Counted from the first letter of the stretch, positions 16,771 to 27,523 are shown. The stretch: DNA of 64,000 nt from Planosporangium flavigriseum (GCF_011947225.1 NZ_JAATVW010000001.1:310001-374000), one strand, 5' to 3'. The notes: generated from the sequence alone by a model not told the origin. Made by a program: numbers and translations.

Positions 16771-17808
16771 TGAACCCAGCAACGCAAGCCGGGCGAGCCG
16801 GTTCCGGCGGGCCAGGCGTGCCACTCGGGGCCGGCAGGCGCGCTGATAATCACGCAGCGCGTCGATCAGTGCGGGGCCGGGTGCGGCATCGCGTACGAGC
16901 GCCTGCAGCGCCACCGCGTCCGCCAGGGCCAGGCACGCGCCCTGTCCCGGATGGTCCGCGAAGGCGTGGGCCGCGTCGCCGAGCAGCACGTACCCGCCAC
17001 CACCGCCGGGGAACACGAACGACTCCGGCATCGGCCGCAGCGCGCTGATCGTCTCCTGGACCAGGTCCTCGGGCTCGGTCGCCGCCAGCAGCGTGCCTAC
17101 GGTCTCGTGCCAGCCCGCGAACCACCGCCGCAGCAGAGCAAGCTGGACCTCCGGCGGCTCCGGGCGGGCCGCGCCCGGCACCGTCGCCATCCAGTAGATG
17201 CCGCCCCGGTTCGACGCCCCGGCCGAACCCCGCTCACCCAGCGAGGCGTGGAGGAACCGCTGCCGCCCGCTCAGCATCTCTCCGGCCACGGGCACGCCGG
17301 CCGGCAACTGCGGCGCTCGGTACCAGGGGATCACCGCCCGCCACGCGACGCGACTGCTGACCGGAACGCTGGCGGGTACGAGTCGCTGCCGCACCGCGCT
17401 GCGCACCCCGTCGGCGGCGACGACCAGGTCGGCCTCCCACGTGTTGCGCCCGTCACCGACTGCGGGCCGGTACTCGTCGGCGCGTACGGTCCGCACCGTC
17501 ACCCCGGTCCGGATGTCGATGCGGTCGCCGAGCCCGGCGACGAGCGCGTCGTGCAGATCTTCGTGGTGCACCACGTACGTCGCCTCACCACCGATCGCCG
17601 GCACCGGCGTCGCGATCGCGTCGAGCCCGTCGTCGAGGCCCAGGGTCCGCAGCGCACGTACCCCGTTCGGCCACAGCAGCAGGGCCGCCCGCCCGAGACG
17701 GATGCGCTCCTCCCGCTCCAGCAGCGTGACCTGCCAGTCCGCCCGGGCCAGGGCGCCGGCGACGGCGAGACCGCCGATGCCGGCGCCGACCACGACCGCC
17801 GTGCGCAT
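16723..17808 (-). CDS. FAD-dependent monooxygenase (PHBH fold)
   Basis: This flavoprotein aromatic-hydroxylase-type enzyme has 361 residues. It has the N-terminal dinucleotide motif VVGAGIGGLAVAGAL, then LVVAADGVRSAVR (the DG motif) and YVLLGDAAHAFADHPGQGACLA (the GD motif). Hydroxylation substrate is unknown. The last residues LITESLGRQSTRNSR come from a palindromic repeat element rather than from the enzyme fold, closely like the tail of the YczE protein at 37257. Confidence 0.85.
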   Translation of the reverse strand: MRTAVVVGAGIGGLAVAGALARADWQVTLLEREERIRLGRAALLLWPNGVRALRTLGLDDGLDAIATPVPAIGGEATYVVHHEDLHDALVAGLGDRIDIRTGVTVRTVRADEYRPAVGDGRNTWEADLVVAADGVRSAVRQRLVPASVPVSSRVAWRAVIPWYRAPQLPAGVPVAGEMLSGRQRFLHASLGERGSAGASNRGGIYWMATVPGAARPEPPEVQLALLRRWFAGWHETVGTLLAATEPEDLVQETISALRPMPESFVFPGGGGGYVLLGDAAHAFADHPGQGACLALADAVALQALVRDAAPGPALIDALRDYQRACRPRVARLARRNRLARLALLGSLITESLGRQSTRNSR

Positions 17809-18906
17809 CTACTGCTTGGAGGGCTGGGCCTCGCCGGCGGTGGCGGGAGCGGCCGGGGTGGTCTTCCCGGGCGCCCCGGCATCGGCTAACTCGACGTCGG
17901 CCGCTCCGTCGGCCGCCTCGGCCTTGGCCGCTCCGTCGGCCGCCGCGGCCTTGGCCGCTCCGTCGGCGCCGGCCGGCACCGGTGCGTCGCTGACCGCCGG
18001 GTCGGCGGCCGTACCGTCGGCCGGCACGACCGTGATCTCGCCGGACTCCGCGACGACCAGGCGCTCCTGCGGGCCGCGTACCCGCAGGAAGTAGATCAGC
18101 GCTCCGACGAAGACGATGATCGACATCCAGTTGTTGACCCGCATGCCGAGGATCTGGTGCGCGTCGTCGCTGCGCATCGCCTCGACCCAGAACCGTCCGA
18201 CGGTGTAGGCCATCACGTAGAGCGCGAACGCCCGGCCACGGCCGAAGCGATAACGCCTGTCCAACTGCCAGACCAGGATCGCCACGCCGAGGCACCACAG
18301 CGACTCGTACAGGAACGTCGGGTGGTACAGCCCGGACTGGACGACCGGGTTGCCCGCGAAGTCGGTCTTTGCCGCGCCTCTCGCCGGGTCCCACTCGTAG
18401 ATCTTGAGTCCCCAGGGCAGCGAGGTCTGCCGGCCGAACAGTTCGTTGTTGAACCAGTTGCCCCAGCGCCCGAGCCCCTGTGCCAGGGGAAGCCCCGGCG
18501 CGAGCGCGTCGGCGACGAACGCCAGCGGGATGCCCATGCGGCGGCAGGCGATCCACGCCCCCACCGCGCCACCGGCAACGGCGCCCCAGATACCCAGGCC
18601 ACCGTTCCAGATCTGGAACGCGCCCATCGGGTGGCCACCCGGACCGAAGTACGCGTCGGGCGACGTGATCACGTGGTAGATCCGCGCGCCGATGATCCCG
18701 AACGGCACCGCCCACACGGCGATGTCGAGGACGGCCCATTCGGGCGCACCGCGGCGGCGCATCCTGATCTCGGTAATGGCACAGGCGGCCACGATGCCGA
18801 GCACGATGCACAGAGCGTACGCCCGGATCGGCACCGGGCCGAGGTGCCACACGCTCTGCGACGGACTCGGGATCGCGGCAAGGGAGGTAAGCGCGACAGG
18901 GGTCAC
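17809..18906 (-). CDS. lgt: prolipoprotein diacylglyceryl transferase
   Basis: This integral membrane enzyme adds diacylglycerol to the lipobox cysteine of prelipoproteins. The Lgt signature GRWGNWFNNELFG is present, with YHPTFLYESLW, several transmembrane helices and the early HLGPVPIRAYAL loop. A ~75-residue Ala/Lys/Asp-rich cytoplasmic tail containing repeated ADGAAKA units follows the last helix, as in other actinobacteria. GTG 18906 is preferred over GTG 18957 because a TAGCGT box ends eight bases upstream and the family begins about here. The nearby CapA lipoproteins are potential clients. Confidence 0.9.
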   Translation of the reverse strand: MTPVALTSLAAIPSPSQSVWHLGPVPIRAYALCIVLGIVAACAITEIRMRRRGAPEWAVLDIAVWAVPFGIIGARIYHVITSPDAYFGPGGHPMGAFQIWNGGLGIWGAVAGGAVGAWIACRRMGIPLAFVADALAPGLPLAQGLGRWGNWFNNELFGRQTSLPWGLKIYEWDPARGAAKTDFAGNPVVQSGLYHPTFLYESLWCLGVAILVWQLDRRYRFGRGRAFALYVMAYTVGRFWVEAMRSDDAHQILGMRVNNWMSIIVFVGALIYFLRVRGPQERLVVAESGEITVVPADGTAADPAVSDAPVPAGADGAAKAAAADGAAKAEAADGAADVELADAGAPGKTTPAAPATAGEAQPSKQ

Positions 18907-18914
18907 AGGTGGAC

Positions 18915-18920
18915 ACGCTA
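18915..18920 (-). promoter_or_regulatory. -10 box of a probable leaderless lgt transcript
   Basis: TAGCGT on the minus strand ends eight bases before GTG 18906. It is divergent from the nudix box at 18974. Confidence 0.45.
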
Positions 18921-18973
18921 CCTCGAACACCCGCGATCTGCGTCGCCCGGTGGTCACGCCGTGGGACCGGTTC

Positions 18974-18979
18974 TAGGCT
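18974..18979 (+). promoter_or_regulatory. -10 box of a probable leaderless nudix-gene transcript
   Basis: TAGGCT ends six bases before ATG 18986, leaving no room for a ribosome binding site. Confidence 0.5.
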
Positions 18980-18985
18980 TCCGAT

Positions 18986-19537
18986 ATGAGCCAGGTCACT
19001 TCGGCGGTCAGCGCCGACGTTAGTTTCATCAGTGACCGCCCGTCCGTATCAGTGGTCACCGCCGTCCTCTCCGACGATGCCGGGCGCCTGCTGTTGTGCC
19101 AGATCCGCCTCGGGGATCCGCTCTGGTCGCTGCCCGGGGGCCGGGTACGCGACAGTGAGAGTCCGATCCACGCGGTCGCCCGCGAGGTCTTCGCCGACAT
19201 CGGCGCGGAGTTCGAACTGATCGACCTGGTGGGCCTCTACCAGCTCACCGGCGACGACGGCGGCGACGACGAGCTACCCGACGTGGCGGTCCACGTCTTC
19301 CGCGGCAAGCTGCGCACCGGCGAGGTCGCGGTGAACTGGCCGGGCCGGGTCCACCGCCTGTCCTGGTACGAGCCGGACGCGCTGCCGGAGTCGCTGACCG
19401 CCACCACGCGGGCGGCCCTGGCCGACGCCGTCGCCGGCCGCTCCGGTGTCGTGCGCACGGTGCGCCGGGATCTGGCGCGCGAGCGGACCGACGTCACCGG
19501 GGCCACCCGGCCGAGCACGGTCGCCGCCGCGGGCTGA
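18986..19537 (+). CDS. Nudix-fold protein with a degenerate Nudix box
   Basis: This 183-residue protein has a Nudix fold start (SVVTAVLSDDAGRLLLCQIR) and the box GGRVRDSESPIHAVAREVFADIGAEF. The GX5EX7RE part is kept, but the metal-binding EE of REUXEEXGU is replaced by Ala-Asp. Catalysis may be weak, shifted to other acids, or lost. Substrate is unknown. The gene sits between the divergent lgt and convergent trpA. Confidence 0.75.
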   Translation: MSQVTSAVSADVSFISDRPSVSVVTAVLSDDAGRLLLCQIRLGDPLWSLPGGRVRDSESPIHAVAREVFADIGAEFELIDLVGLYQLTGDDGGDDELPDVAVHVFRGKLRTGEVAVNWPGRVHRLSWYEPDALPESLTATTRAALADAVAGRSGVVRTVRRDLARERTDVTGATRPSTVAAAG

Positions 19538-19538
19538 C

Positions 19539-19561
19539 CGCCACGCGGGTCAGGCGTGGCG
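19539..19561. terminator. short hairpin between nudix gene and trpA
   Basis: CGCCACGC (19539-19546) pairs with GCGTGGCG (19554-19561), with the trpA stop codon in the loop. It may end both convergent transcripts. Confidence 0.4.
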
Positions 19562-20349
19562 TACGCCCCCGGCGAGGTCGGCGGCGAGCGCACGCAGCGC
19601 GGCGAGGCCCGCATCGAGGTCCGGCGCGCGGAGCAGAGCGTCGACCAGCGCGCTGCCGACGATCACCCCGTCGGCGAAGGACGCCACCTCGGCGGCCTGC
19701 GCTCCGTCGCGCACCCCGAGCCCGACCGAGACCGGCAGGGCCGGGTTGGCCGACAGCCGCCGCACCCGGTCCACCAGCACGGGCGCGGCAGTCGAGGTCT
19801 GGTCGCGGGCACCGGTGACGCCCATGACGCTGCTGGCGTACACGAAGCCACGGCACGCCGCGGTGGTCATGCGTACCCGCTCGTCGGTCGACGACGGCGC
19901 CACCAGGAACACCCGGTCGAGGCCGTGCTCGTCGGAGGCGGCGATCCACTCGTCGGCCTCGTCCGGGATCAGGTCGGGGGTGATGAGACCGGCGCCGCCC
20001 GCGGCGGCGAGGTCACGGGCGAACGCGGAGACGCCGTAGCGCTCGATCGGGTTCCAGTACGACATGACCAGCACGGACGCGCCGGCGTCGGCGACGGCGG
20101 CGACGGTGCGGAGCACGTCCGCCGCGCGTACGCCGCCGGCGAGGGCGGCTTCCGCGGCGCGCTGGATGGTCGGGCCGTCCATGACCGGGTCGGAGTACGG
20201 GAAGCCGACCTCGACGACGTCGACGCCGGCCTCGACCATGGCCCGGACGGCGGCGATCCCGCCGTCGACGGTCGGGAACCCGGCCGGCAGGTAGCCGACC
20301 AGGACGGCGCGGCCCTCGGCCTTCGCCTTCTCAAAAGCGATACTGACGC

Positions 20350-20353
<4 letters not shown>
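19550..20353 (-). CDS. trpA: tryptophan synthase alpha chain
   Basis: TrpA cleaves indole-3-glycerol phosphate to indole, which passes to TrpB (267 residues). It shows [13 protein letters not shown], the catalytic Glu in [19 protein letters not shown], and the catalytic Asp in [12 protein letters not shown]; the phosphate loop is VGLGVRDG and [12 protein letters not shown] 20353 overlaps the trpB stop by four bases; longer frames reaching 21157 are trpB shadow. Confidence 0.95.
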
Positions 20354-21554
<1,201 letters not shown>

Positions 21555-21558
<4 letters not shown>

Positions 21559-22418
21559 CGGGTCGGCCTCGGCGTCGCCGGGTGGCTGCCGGCGGTCACC
21601 AGCTCAGCCACCGCCTCCCGCGGACTCTTGTGGGTCACCAGGCCCTCCCCGACCAGTACCGCGTCGGCACCGGCCGACGCGTAGCGAATCAGGTCGTGCG
21701 GGCCCCGCACCCCCGACTCCGCGATCTTGACGACGTGCCCCGGCAAGCCGGGGGCGATCCGCTCGAACACCGAGCGGTCCACCTCGAGGGTACGCAGGTT
21801 GCGGGCGTTGACGCCGATCACGCGGGCACCGGCGTCCAGGGCCCGGTCGGCTTCCTCCTCGTTGTGCACCTCGACGAGCGCCGTCATGCCCAGGCTCTCG
21901 ACGCGGTCGAGCAGGCCGGTCAGCGTGTTCTGGTCCAGCGCGGCGACGATCAGCAGGATGACGTCGGCGCCGTACGCGCGGGCCTCGTGCACCTGGTAGC
22001 TGGAGACGACGAAGTCCTTGCGCAGCAACGGAACGTCCACCACGGCCCGCACCGCCGCGAAGTCTTCGAGGCTGCCGCCGAACCAGCGCCCCTCGGTCAG
22101 CACGCTGATACAGCGCGCGCCGCCCGCCGCGTACTCCTGGGCCAGCTCTGCCGGGTCCGGAATCTCCGCGAGCTGCCCCTTGGAGGGCGACGAGCGCTTG
22201 ACCTCCGCGATCACCCCCACACCGGGGGCGCGCAGGATCGTGTACGCGTCCTTGGCTGGCGGCGCGGCGGCGGCCAGCTCTTTGATCTGCTCCAGCGGAA
22301 CCCGCTCCTGGCGCACGGCCACGTCTTCACGTACGCCAGCCAGAATCTCATCCAGCACGTGGCCGGACTCGGGCTGGAAACGCTCGGGGTTCTGCGGACT
22401 CCCCTCTTCCGCTGTCAT
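21555..22418 (-). CDS. trpC: indole-3-glycerol phosphate synthase
   Basis: This TIM-barrel enzyme ring-closes CdRP to indoleglycerol phosphate (287 residues). Typical blocks are [14 protein letters not shown] with the catalytic Lys, [23 protein letters not shown] and [11 protein letters not shown], then ESGVRG. ATG 22418 is chosen: a TAGCAT box ends seven bases before it, suggesting a leaderless internal promoter. There is an 89-base gap to the upstream membrane-protein gene. Confidence 0.95.
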
Positions 22419-22425
22419 GCGCCCG

Positions 22426-22431
22426 ATGCTA
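22426..22431 (-). promoter_or_regulatory. -10 box of a probable leaderless trpC transcript
   Basis: TAGCAT on the minus strand ends seven bases before ATG 22418. It would uncouple trpCBA from trpE. Confidence 0.45.
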
Positions 22432-22507
22432 AGCGGAGTCCGAACGGGGTAGGTGTCCGGGGTATGGGCGTCGTCACCACAGCGCGTACGGCATAATGTC
22501 AAGCCCC

Positions 22508-23011
22508 CTATTGAGTGGGGTCCTCACCACGGTCGAGAGCGTCCCAGATCTGCGCCTCGCCGCGCGGCGCGGTCGCCGTTCCCGCCGGCCGTTCGTACCG
22601 GGCGCTCATGCCCGGCCACGCCCGCCCGTACACCATCGTCAACACGCCTGAGCCGGCGACGAGCAGGCCACCCAGCGCGGTCAGCACCGGCCAGGCCGGC
22701 GTGGCGACCCCCAGCTTCGACAGCGCGCCGGCGGCCAGCCCAAACCCCGACAACACCAGCAGTACGCCCACCGCGGCGCGCACCAGCCCGCGGGTGGCGA
22801 GCAGGGCGCCCGCCCCGGCGAGCGCGACCAGGGCGAGGGCGGACAACCACGGCAGCAGCGCGGCGCCGGTCTTCGCCTCGTTCAGGGCCGGCAGCGGCGC
22901 CGGGCGCACCACCGTGACGTGCGTCCAGGTGCGGCCGGCGGCCAGCAGCGCCAGCCCGGCACCTGCGGCACAGGCCAGGACCGCGACGGCACGTACCCGG
23001 TTGGGGCTCAT
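22508..23011 (-). CDS. Trp biosynthesis-associated membrane protein (TIGR02234 type)
   Basis: This 167-residue protein has four predicted transmembrane helices (first near residues 8-26, then three between 53 and 128) and an extracellular loop after helix 1. The closing [11 protein letters not shown] is typical of the family. It lies between trpE and trpC, overlapping trpE by four bases, an arrangement conserved in actinobacteria. Its biochemical role is not established. Confidence 0.85.
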   Translation of the reverse strand: MSPNRVRAVAVLACAAGAGLALLAAGRTWTHVTVVRPAPLPALNEAKTGAALLPWLSALALVALAGAGALLATRGLVRAAVGVLLVLSGFGLAAGALSKLGVATPAWPVLTALGGLLVAGSGVLTMVYGRAWPGMSARYERPAGTATAPRGEAQIWDALDRGEDPTQ

Positions 23012-24534
23012 CGCGCCGGCCGCAGCGTCTCCGCCGCCGTGATCGCGGCGAGCACCGCGGCAGCCTTGTTACGGGTCTCGGTCTCCTCGGCCTCCGGGTT
23101 GGAGTCGGCCACGATGCCCGCCCCGGCCGACACGTACGCCATGCCGTCACGGAACAGCGCGGTACGGATGGCGATGGCGGTGTCCATGTCCCCGCCGAAC
23201 CCGAAGTAGCCCACGACACCGCCGTACACGCCGCGCCGGACCGGCTCCAACTCCTCGATGATCTCCATCGCCCGGACCTTGGGCGCCCCGGACAGGGTGC
23301 CGGCCGGGAACGTGGCGGCGAGGGTGTCGAACGCCGAGTACCGGTCGGCCAGCTCACCGACGACCGTGCTGACGATGTGCATCACGTGGCTGTACCGCTC
23401 GACGGTGGCGAACTCGGGCACCTCCACGGTGCCCGGCTTGCACACCCGGCCGAGGTCGTTGCGGGCCAGGTCGACCAGCATCACGTGCTCGGAGCGCTCC
23501 TTGGGGTCGGCGAGCAACTGCGCCGCGAGCGCGGCGTCCTCGGCCGGCGTCGCGCCCCGCCAGCGGGTACCCGCGATCGGATGCAGCATCGCCCGCCGAC
23601 CGGTGACCTTCACGTGCACCTCGGGAGACGACCCGACGATGTCGAAGTCGTCGAAGCGCAACAGGTACATGTACGGGCTGGGGTTGGAGGTGCGCAGCAC
23701 CCGGTACACGTCGAGCGGGTCGGCGTCGGTCGGGCGCTCGAAGCGCTGGGCGAGCACGATCTGGAAGCACTCGCCGGCCCGGATCGCCTCCTTGGCCACC
23801 TCAACGGCCTTCGGGTACTCGCCGGGGGCCGTCCGGCTCGTCACGCCGGCGACATCGGCGCGGTCCACCGTGGACACCATCGGCGGCGTAGGGCGCGACA
23901 GGGCGGTCGTCATCGCGTCGAGCCGGCCGATGGCCTGGTGGTAGGCGGCCTTGAGGTCGTCGTCGGACGGATCGACCGGCAGCACCGCGTTGGCGATGAG
24001 GACCGCAGCGCCGGCGAAATGGTCGAGCGCGACCAGGTCGGTCGCGAGCATCATGCCCAGCGCCGGCTGCCCCAGGTCGTCCTCGGCGAGCTCGGGCAGC
24101 CGCTCGAACCGGCGGACCATGTCGTACGAGATGAAGCCGACCATCCCGCCGGACAGCGGCGGCAGGTCGATCTCGTCGGGCTCCGGGGCGTGCAGCGCCG
24201 CGACCGTCGCGCGCAGCACCTCGGCCGGGTCACCGGCGGTGGGCACGCCGTCAGGCGGGGTACCCAGCCAGTGGGCGCCGCCACCCTGTTCCACGAGCGT
24301 GGCGGCGCTGCGCACGCCGATGAACGAGTACCGCGACCAGACCGCCCCGGCCGATCCGGCCCCCTGCTCGGCCGATTCCAGCAGGAACGTCCCCGGCCCG
24401 CCGGCCAGCTTGCGGTAGACCCCGACCGGCGTCTCGCCGTCGGCGAGCAGCCGCCGCGTCACGGGCACCACCCGCCGGGTACGCGCCAGCGCGCGGAAGG
24501 TCGCCTCGTCGGGTACGACGGCGCCGGTCGTCAT
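23008..24534 (-). CDS. trpE: anthranilate synthase component I
   Basis: Chorismate to anthranilate, with ammonia from a TrpG partner not found in this window. The 508-residue product has the chorismate-binding core: [64 protein letters not shown] and the closing AGAGIVADS. The N-terminal [10 protein letters not shown] region belongs to the Trp-binding feedback site. It overlaps hisI by four bases. Confidence 0.95.
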   Translation of the reverse strand: MTTGAVVPDEATFRALARTRRVVPVTRRLLADGETPVGVYRKLAGGPGTFLLESAEQGAGSAGAVWSRYSFIGVRSAATLVEQGGGAHWLGTPPDGVPTAGDPAEVLRATVAALHAPEPDEIDLPPLSGGMVGFISYDMVRRFERLPELAEDDLGQPALGMMLATDLVALDHFAGAAVLIANAVLPVDPSDDDLKAAYHQAIGRLDAMTTALSRPTPPMVSTVDRADVAGVTSRTAPGEYPKAVEVAKEAIRAGECFQIVLAQRFERPTDADPLDVYRVLRTSNPSPYMYLLRFDDFDIVGSSPEVHVKVTGRRAMLHPIAGTRWRGATPAEDAALAAQLLADPKERSEHVMLVDLARNDLGRVCKPGTVEVPEFATVERYSHVMHIVSTVVGELADRYSAFDTLAATFPAGTLSGAPKVRAMEIIEELEPVRRGVYGGVVGYFGFGGDMDTAIAIRTALFRDGMAYVSAGAGIVADSNPEAEETETRNKAAAVLAAITAAETLRPAR

Positions 24535-24893
24535 GCCTTCTCCTCCCGGAGGACGTCGAAGAAGCAGCTGTGCTCGCCCGTGTGGCAGGCCGCTCCGACC
24601 TGCTCCACGGTCAGCAGCAGGGCGTCGCCGTCGCAGTCGAGCGCCACCGAGCGCACGTACTGATGGTGCCCGGACGTGTCACCCTTCACCCAGTACTCCC
24701 GTCGGCTGCGCGACCAGTAGGTCGCCCGGCCGGTGGTCAGGGTGCGCCGCAGCGCCTCGTCGTCCATCCACGCCAGCATCAGGACGGTGCCGGTGGCGGC
24801 TTCCTGGACGATCGCGGGAATCAGGCCGGCCGGATCGCGCTTGAGCCGCGTCGCGATGGCCGGATCGAGCTGCGTGTCGGGTTCTAGCTGCAC
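24531..24893 (-). CDS. hisI: phosphoribosyl-AMP cyclohydrolase
   Basis: Opens the purine ring of PR-AMP in histidine synthesis; single-domain HisI of about 120 residues without a HisE fusion. The metal-binding parts are ALDCDGDAL and [10 protein letters not shown], with the core [25 protein letters not shown] 24893 is preferred; GTG/ATG at 24926 would add 11 residues. It heads the trpE unit, while the other his genes lie at 37300-42772. Confidence 0.92.
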   Translation of the reverse strand: MQLEPDTQLDPAIATRLKRDPAGLIPAIVQEAATGTVLMLAWMDDEALRRTLTTGRATYWSRSRREYWVKGDTSGHHQYVRSVALDCDGDALLLTVEQVGAACHTGEHSCFFDVLREEKA

Positions 24894-25139
24894 AGTGCCC
24901 GATTCTCTCCCATCCGCCGGGTGCACCGGACGCCCGCCCCCACAGCCCCTTTTGCGGGGGTGTGCGGCAGGGACATCAGCGGTAATTTGTGGGGGCGCAT
25001 CGGCATGCGTGAGATCCGCACCGAAGCGTTGGCGCGTCCAGATCTAACCCGAGGCGATGGCATCTGCCTGCCCGGCTCCCCACGAGCAGTGCTGCCCCGG
25101 CGGCGCGAGTCCGCCGGACGAGTGGACATAAGGAGCATC

Positions 25140-25877
25140 ATGGACCCGGATACGACGGGGCACCCCTTCGGCGACACCTTGCCCTCCCAACGGGCGGTGG
25201 GCACAGCGGGGATACCGAGCCAGCGCCCCCCGTGGGAACCGCCCACCGAGCCATGGCACGAGCAGCCCAGCCCGTTCGCGTTCCGTCCCGCGCACTCGGC
25301 GCCGGCCGACGAGGAGCCTGCGGCCGGTCCCGCGCCGTGGGAGGCCGAGCCCGCGCCGTGGGAGGCCGAGCCCGCGCCGTGGGAGGCCGAGCCCGCCGCA
25401 GACGTCGAGCAGGTGACCGTCACCGCCCCGGCGCGCGATGCGGAGGCCGACGTCGACGAAGCGGACATCGAGCAGGCCGAAGCAGCCGAGCCTGCCGAGG
25501 TCGCTTGGGTGGCCGAGCCGGACGAAACCGATGAACCGGAGACCGGGTCGGACTCAGCGCCGCCGTCGGCCGGCGCGCTGCGCCCCGGCGACGTACCCGA
25601 GACACGCATCACGCTGTGGGGAGACGCCTCCGCCGAGGCCGAGGCGTTCCGCGCCCGCATCCGTGCGGCCGGGACCCTGTTCGTCGACGACCCGAACTTC
25701 GCCGTGACGGCGGCGGCCGCCGTCGTGACCGACGCGGTCGACGCCCTCGCCGCGGCGCTGCAACGCCAGCACGCCGACCTGGATCCCCGGCGCACGTCCG
25801 ACAATCCGGACACCGAGTCGCTACGGGTGGCGATCCGGCGGTACCGGGAGTTTCTCGACCGCGTACTCGCGCTCTGA
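25140..25877 (+). CDS. acidic repeat-containing hypothetical protein
   Basis: This 245-residue soluble protein has two parts. Residues 1-~145 are Pro/Glu/Ala-rich, strongly acidic and probably disordered, with three exact APWEAEP units (63-85). The C-terminal ~90 residues are helical (RIRAAGTLFVDDPNFAVTAA, DAVDALAAALQRQHADL, SLRVAIRRYREFLDRVLAL) and may form a small bundle. ATG 25140 follows AAGGAGCATC. I recognise no family. The terminator at 25885 follows. Confidence 0.65.
   Translation: MDPDTTGHPFGDTLPSQRAVGTAGIPSQRPPWEPPTEPWHEQPSPFAFRPAHSAPADEEPAAGPAPWEAEPAPWEAEPAPWEAEPAADVEQVTVTAPARDAEADVDEADIEQAEAAEPAEVAWVAEPDETDEPETGSDSAPPSAGALRPGDVPETRITLWGDASAEAEAFRARIRAAGTLFVDDPNFAVTAAAAVVTDAVDALAAALQRQHADLDPRRTSDNPDTESLRVAIRRYREFLDRVLAL
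25329..25391 (+). repeat. three 21-bp tandem repeats inside a gene
   Basis: CCCGCGCCGTGGGAGGCCGA plus one base is repeated three times without change, encoding APWEAEP units. Exact nucleotide identity suggests recent expansion by slippage. Confidence 0.9.
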
Positions 25878-25884
25878 TCCTTTA

Positions 25885-25932
25885 GATCTTGGAGAGCAAG
25901 GCATCAATATTGGTGCCTTGCTCTCCAAGATC
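25885..25932. terminator. 19-bp perfect hairpin terminator
   Basis: Arms 25885-25903 (GATCTTGGAGAGCAAGGCA) and 25914-25932 are exact inverses around a 10-base loop. It lies directly after the acidic repeat gene and before the ABC operon. Confidence 0.8.
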
Positions 25933-26012
25933 CGGACAGCCGTACATGTCGATCTTGTAGCTGATCACACTCCCCGTCACATCGTCTTGTGCCGATCAAA
26001 GAATTCACCTAC

Positions 26013-26034
26013 CGTTGATTTCAACGCTCGTTGA
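26013..26034. promoter_or_regulatory. candidate TetR operator: three alternating CGTTGA half-sites
   Basis: The sequence CGTTGA-TT-TCAACG-CT-CGTTGA gives two overlapping 6-2-6 inverted repeats just upstream of the ABC ATPase start at 26050. The TetR gene is the last gene of the same operon, so autoregulation is likely. Confidence 0.55.
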
Positions 26035-26049
26035 GTTTCGGAGGCCACC

Positions 26050-26772
26050 ATGGAGATCGCGATCGGCGTCGACGACCTCGTCGTCCTACGCGGTAAGCGG
26101 CCGGTGCTCCACGGCCTGAGCTGCACCGTTCCGCGGGGCAGCGTCACCGGCCTGTTGGGCCCCAGCGGCAGCGGCAAGACCACCCTCATAAGGTGCGTGG
26201 TCGGCGTACAGAAGATCAAGTCCGGCAGCGTGACCGTGCTCGGCCAGCCGGCCGGCAGCCCAGCACTGCGGCACCGGGTGGGCTACGTGACCCAGGCGCC
26301 CAGCGTCTACGCCGACCTGACCGTCCGCGAGAACGCCCGATACTTCGCCTCCCTCTACGGCATCGGACACCGCCAGGCCGACCAGGCGATCATCGACGTC
26401 GGGCTCAAGCAGGCCGCCGATCAGCTCGTCACGACCCTCTCCGGCGGCCAGCGCGCCCGCGTATCGCTGGCCTGCGCATGGGTGTCAAAGCCCGAACTGC
26501 TCGTCCTCGACGAGCCGACCGTCGGCCAGGACCCGGTGCTGCGAAACGACCTGTGGCAGCAGTTCCACGACCTGGCGCGGGCCGGCACCACGCTGCTGGT
26601 CTCCAGCCACGTCATGGACGAGGCCGGGCGCTGCGAACGGCTGATCCTCCTCCGCGAGGGGCGGATCGTCGCCGACGACACCCCGGCTGCGGTGCGCGCC
26701 GCCACCGGCACCGATGACCTGGAAGAGGCGTTCCTGCGCCTCGTGCTGGCGCAAGAGAAGGCGGTGGCGTGA
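26050..26772 (+). CDS. ABC transporter ATP-binding protein (drug-exporter type)
   Basis: This 240-residue nucleotide-binding subunit has Walker A GPSGSGKTT, Q-loop VGYVTQAPS, signature LSGGQRARVSLA, Walker B LLVLDEPTVGQDP and the switch His in LLVSSHVMDEA. It pairs with the ABC-2 permease that starts at its stop codon. Together with a TetR regulator it looks like a multidrug or antibiotic exporter of the DrrAB kind; substrate unknown. Confidence 0.9.
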   Translation: MEIAIGVDDLVVLRGKRPVLHGLSCTVPRGSVTGLLGPSGSGKTTLIRCVVGVQKIKSGSVTVLGQPAGSPALRHRVGYVTQAPSVYADLTVRENARYFASLYGIGHRQADQAIIDVGLKQAADQLVTTLSGGQRARVSLACAWVSKPELLVLDEPTVGQDPVLRNDLWQQFHDLARAGTTLLVSSHVMDEAGRCERLILLREGRIVADDTPAAVRAATGTDDLEEAFLRLVLAQEKAVA

Positions 26773-27509
26773 TGTCGGCCCGGATCACCCTGCACACGAC
26801 GGCGCGGATCCTGCGCCAACTGCGCCACGACCCGCGTACCATCGGGCTGCTGCTGGTCGTGCCGGCGCTGCTGCTGACCCTGATGCGCTACGTCTTCGAC
26901 TCCCAGCCGGCCATCTTCAACCGGGTCGGCGTCACCATGCTCGGTGTCTTCCCGTTCATCGCGATGTTCCTGATCACCAGCGTCGCCATGCTGCGGGAGC
27001 GGACGACCGGCACCCTGGAGCGCCTGCTCACCACGCCGGTGCACAAGCTCGACCTGCTCTTCGGCTACGCCCTGGCGTTCGCCCTCGCCGCCGCGGCACA
27101 GGCGGCGGTGGCGGCCGGGCTGGCGTACGCGCTGCTCGACCTCGCTACGGCCGGCAGCGCGTGGACCGTCGCCGGGCTCGCCATCGGCAACGCCGTCCTC
27201 GGCATGGCGATCGGCCTGCTGGTGAGCGCGTTCGCGCAGAGCGAGTTCCAGGCCGTACAGTTCATGCCCGCCTTCGTCCTGCCGCAGATGCTGCTGTGCG
27301 GCCTGATCTGGCCGCGGGACCAGATGGCCGGCTGGCTGGAAACGATCAGTAACGTGATGCCGATGACGTACGCGGTCGACGCGCTCACCGAAGTGAGCCG
27401 GCACGCCGACCCGACCGCCACGATGTGGCGCGACGTGGCCGTGGTGATCGGGTGCATCGTGGTCGCGCTGCTGCTCGGTGCGGCGACGCTGCGCCGGCGG
27501 ACCTCGTAG
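26772..27509 (+). CDS. ABC-2 type permease
   Basis: This 245-residue membrane subunit has six predicted helices and the ABC-2 signature region LICG-like segment LLCGLIWPRDQMAGWLETIS followed by MPMTYAVDAL. MLRERTTGTLERLLTTPVHK is the usual coupling motif. Start ATG 26772 overlaps the ATPase stop by one base; GTG 26769 is an alternative with a four-base overlap. Confidence 0.9.
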   Translation: MSARITLHTTARILRQLRHDPRTIGLLLVVPALLLTLMRYVFDSQPAIFNRVGVTMLGVFPFIAMFLITSVAMLRERTTGTLERLLTTPVHKLDLLFGYALAFALAAAAQAAVAAGLAYALLDLATAGSAWTVAGLAIGNAVLGMAIGLLVSAFAQSEFQAVQFMPAFVLPQMLLCGLIWPRDQMAGWLETISNVMPMTYAVDALTEVSRHADPTATMWRDVAVVIGCIVVALLLGAATLRRRTS

Positions 27510-27523
27510 GAACAAGGAGAGGC

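Noticed and set aside
22499-22504. Perfect TTGACA on the minus strand as -35 of trpC
   Set aside because: No acceptable -10 lies 16-18 bp downstream; the TAGCAT box next to the start is a better candidate.
24894-25139. trp leader peptide or attenuator upstream of hisI-trpE
   Set aside because: I found no short frame with adjacent Trp codons and no attenuator-like paired hairpins.
25329-25391. Repeat array as a CRISPR-like locus
   Set aside because: The units are directly adjoining, 21 bp long, in frame and coding.
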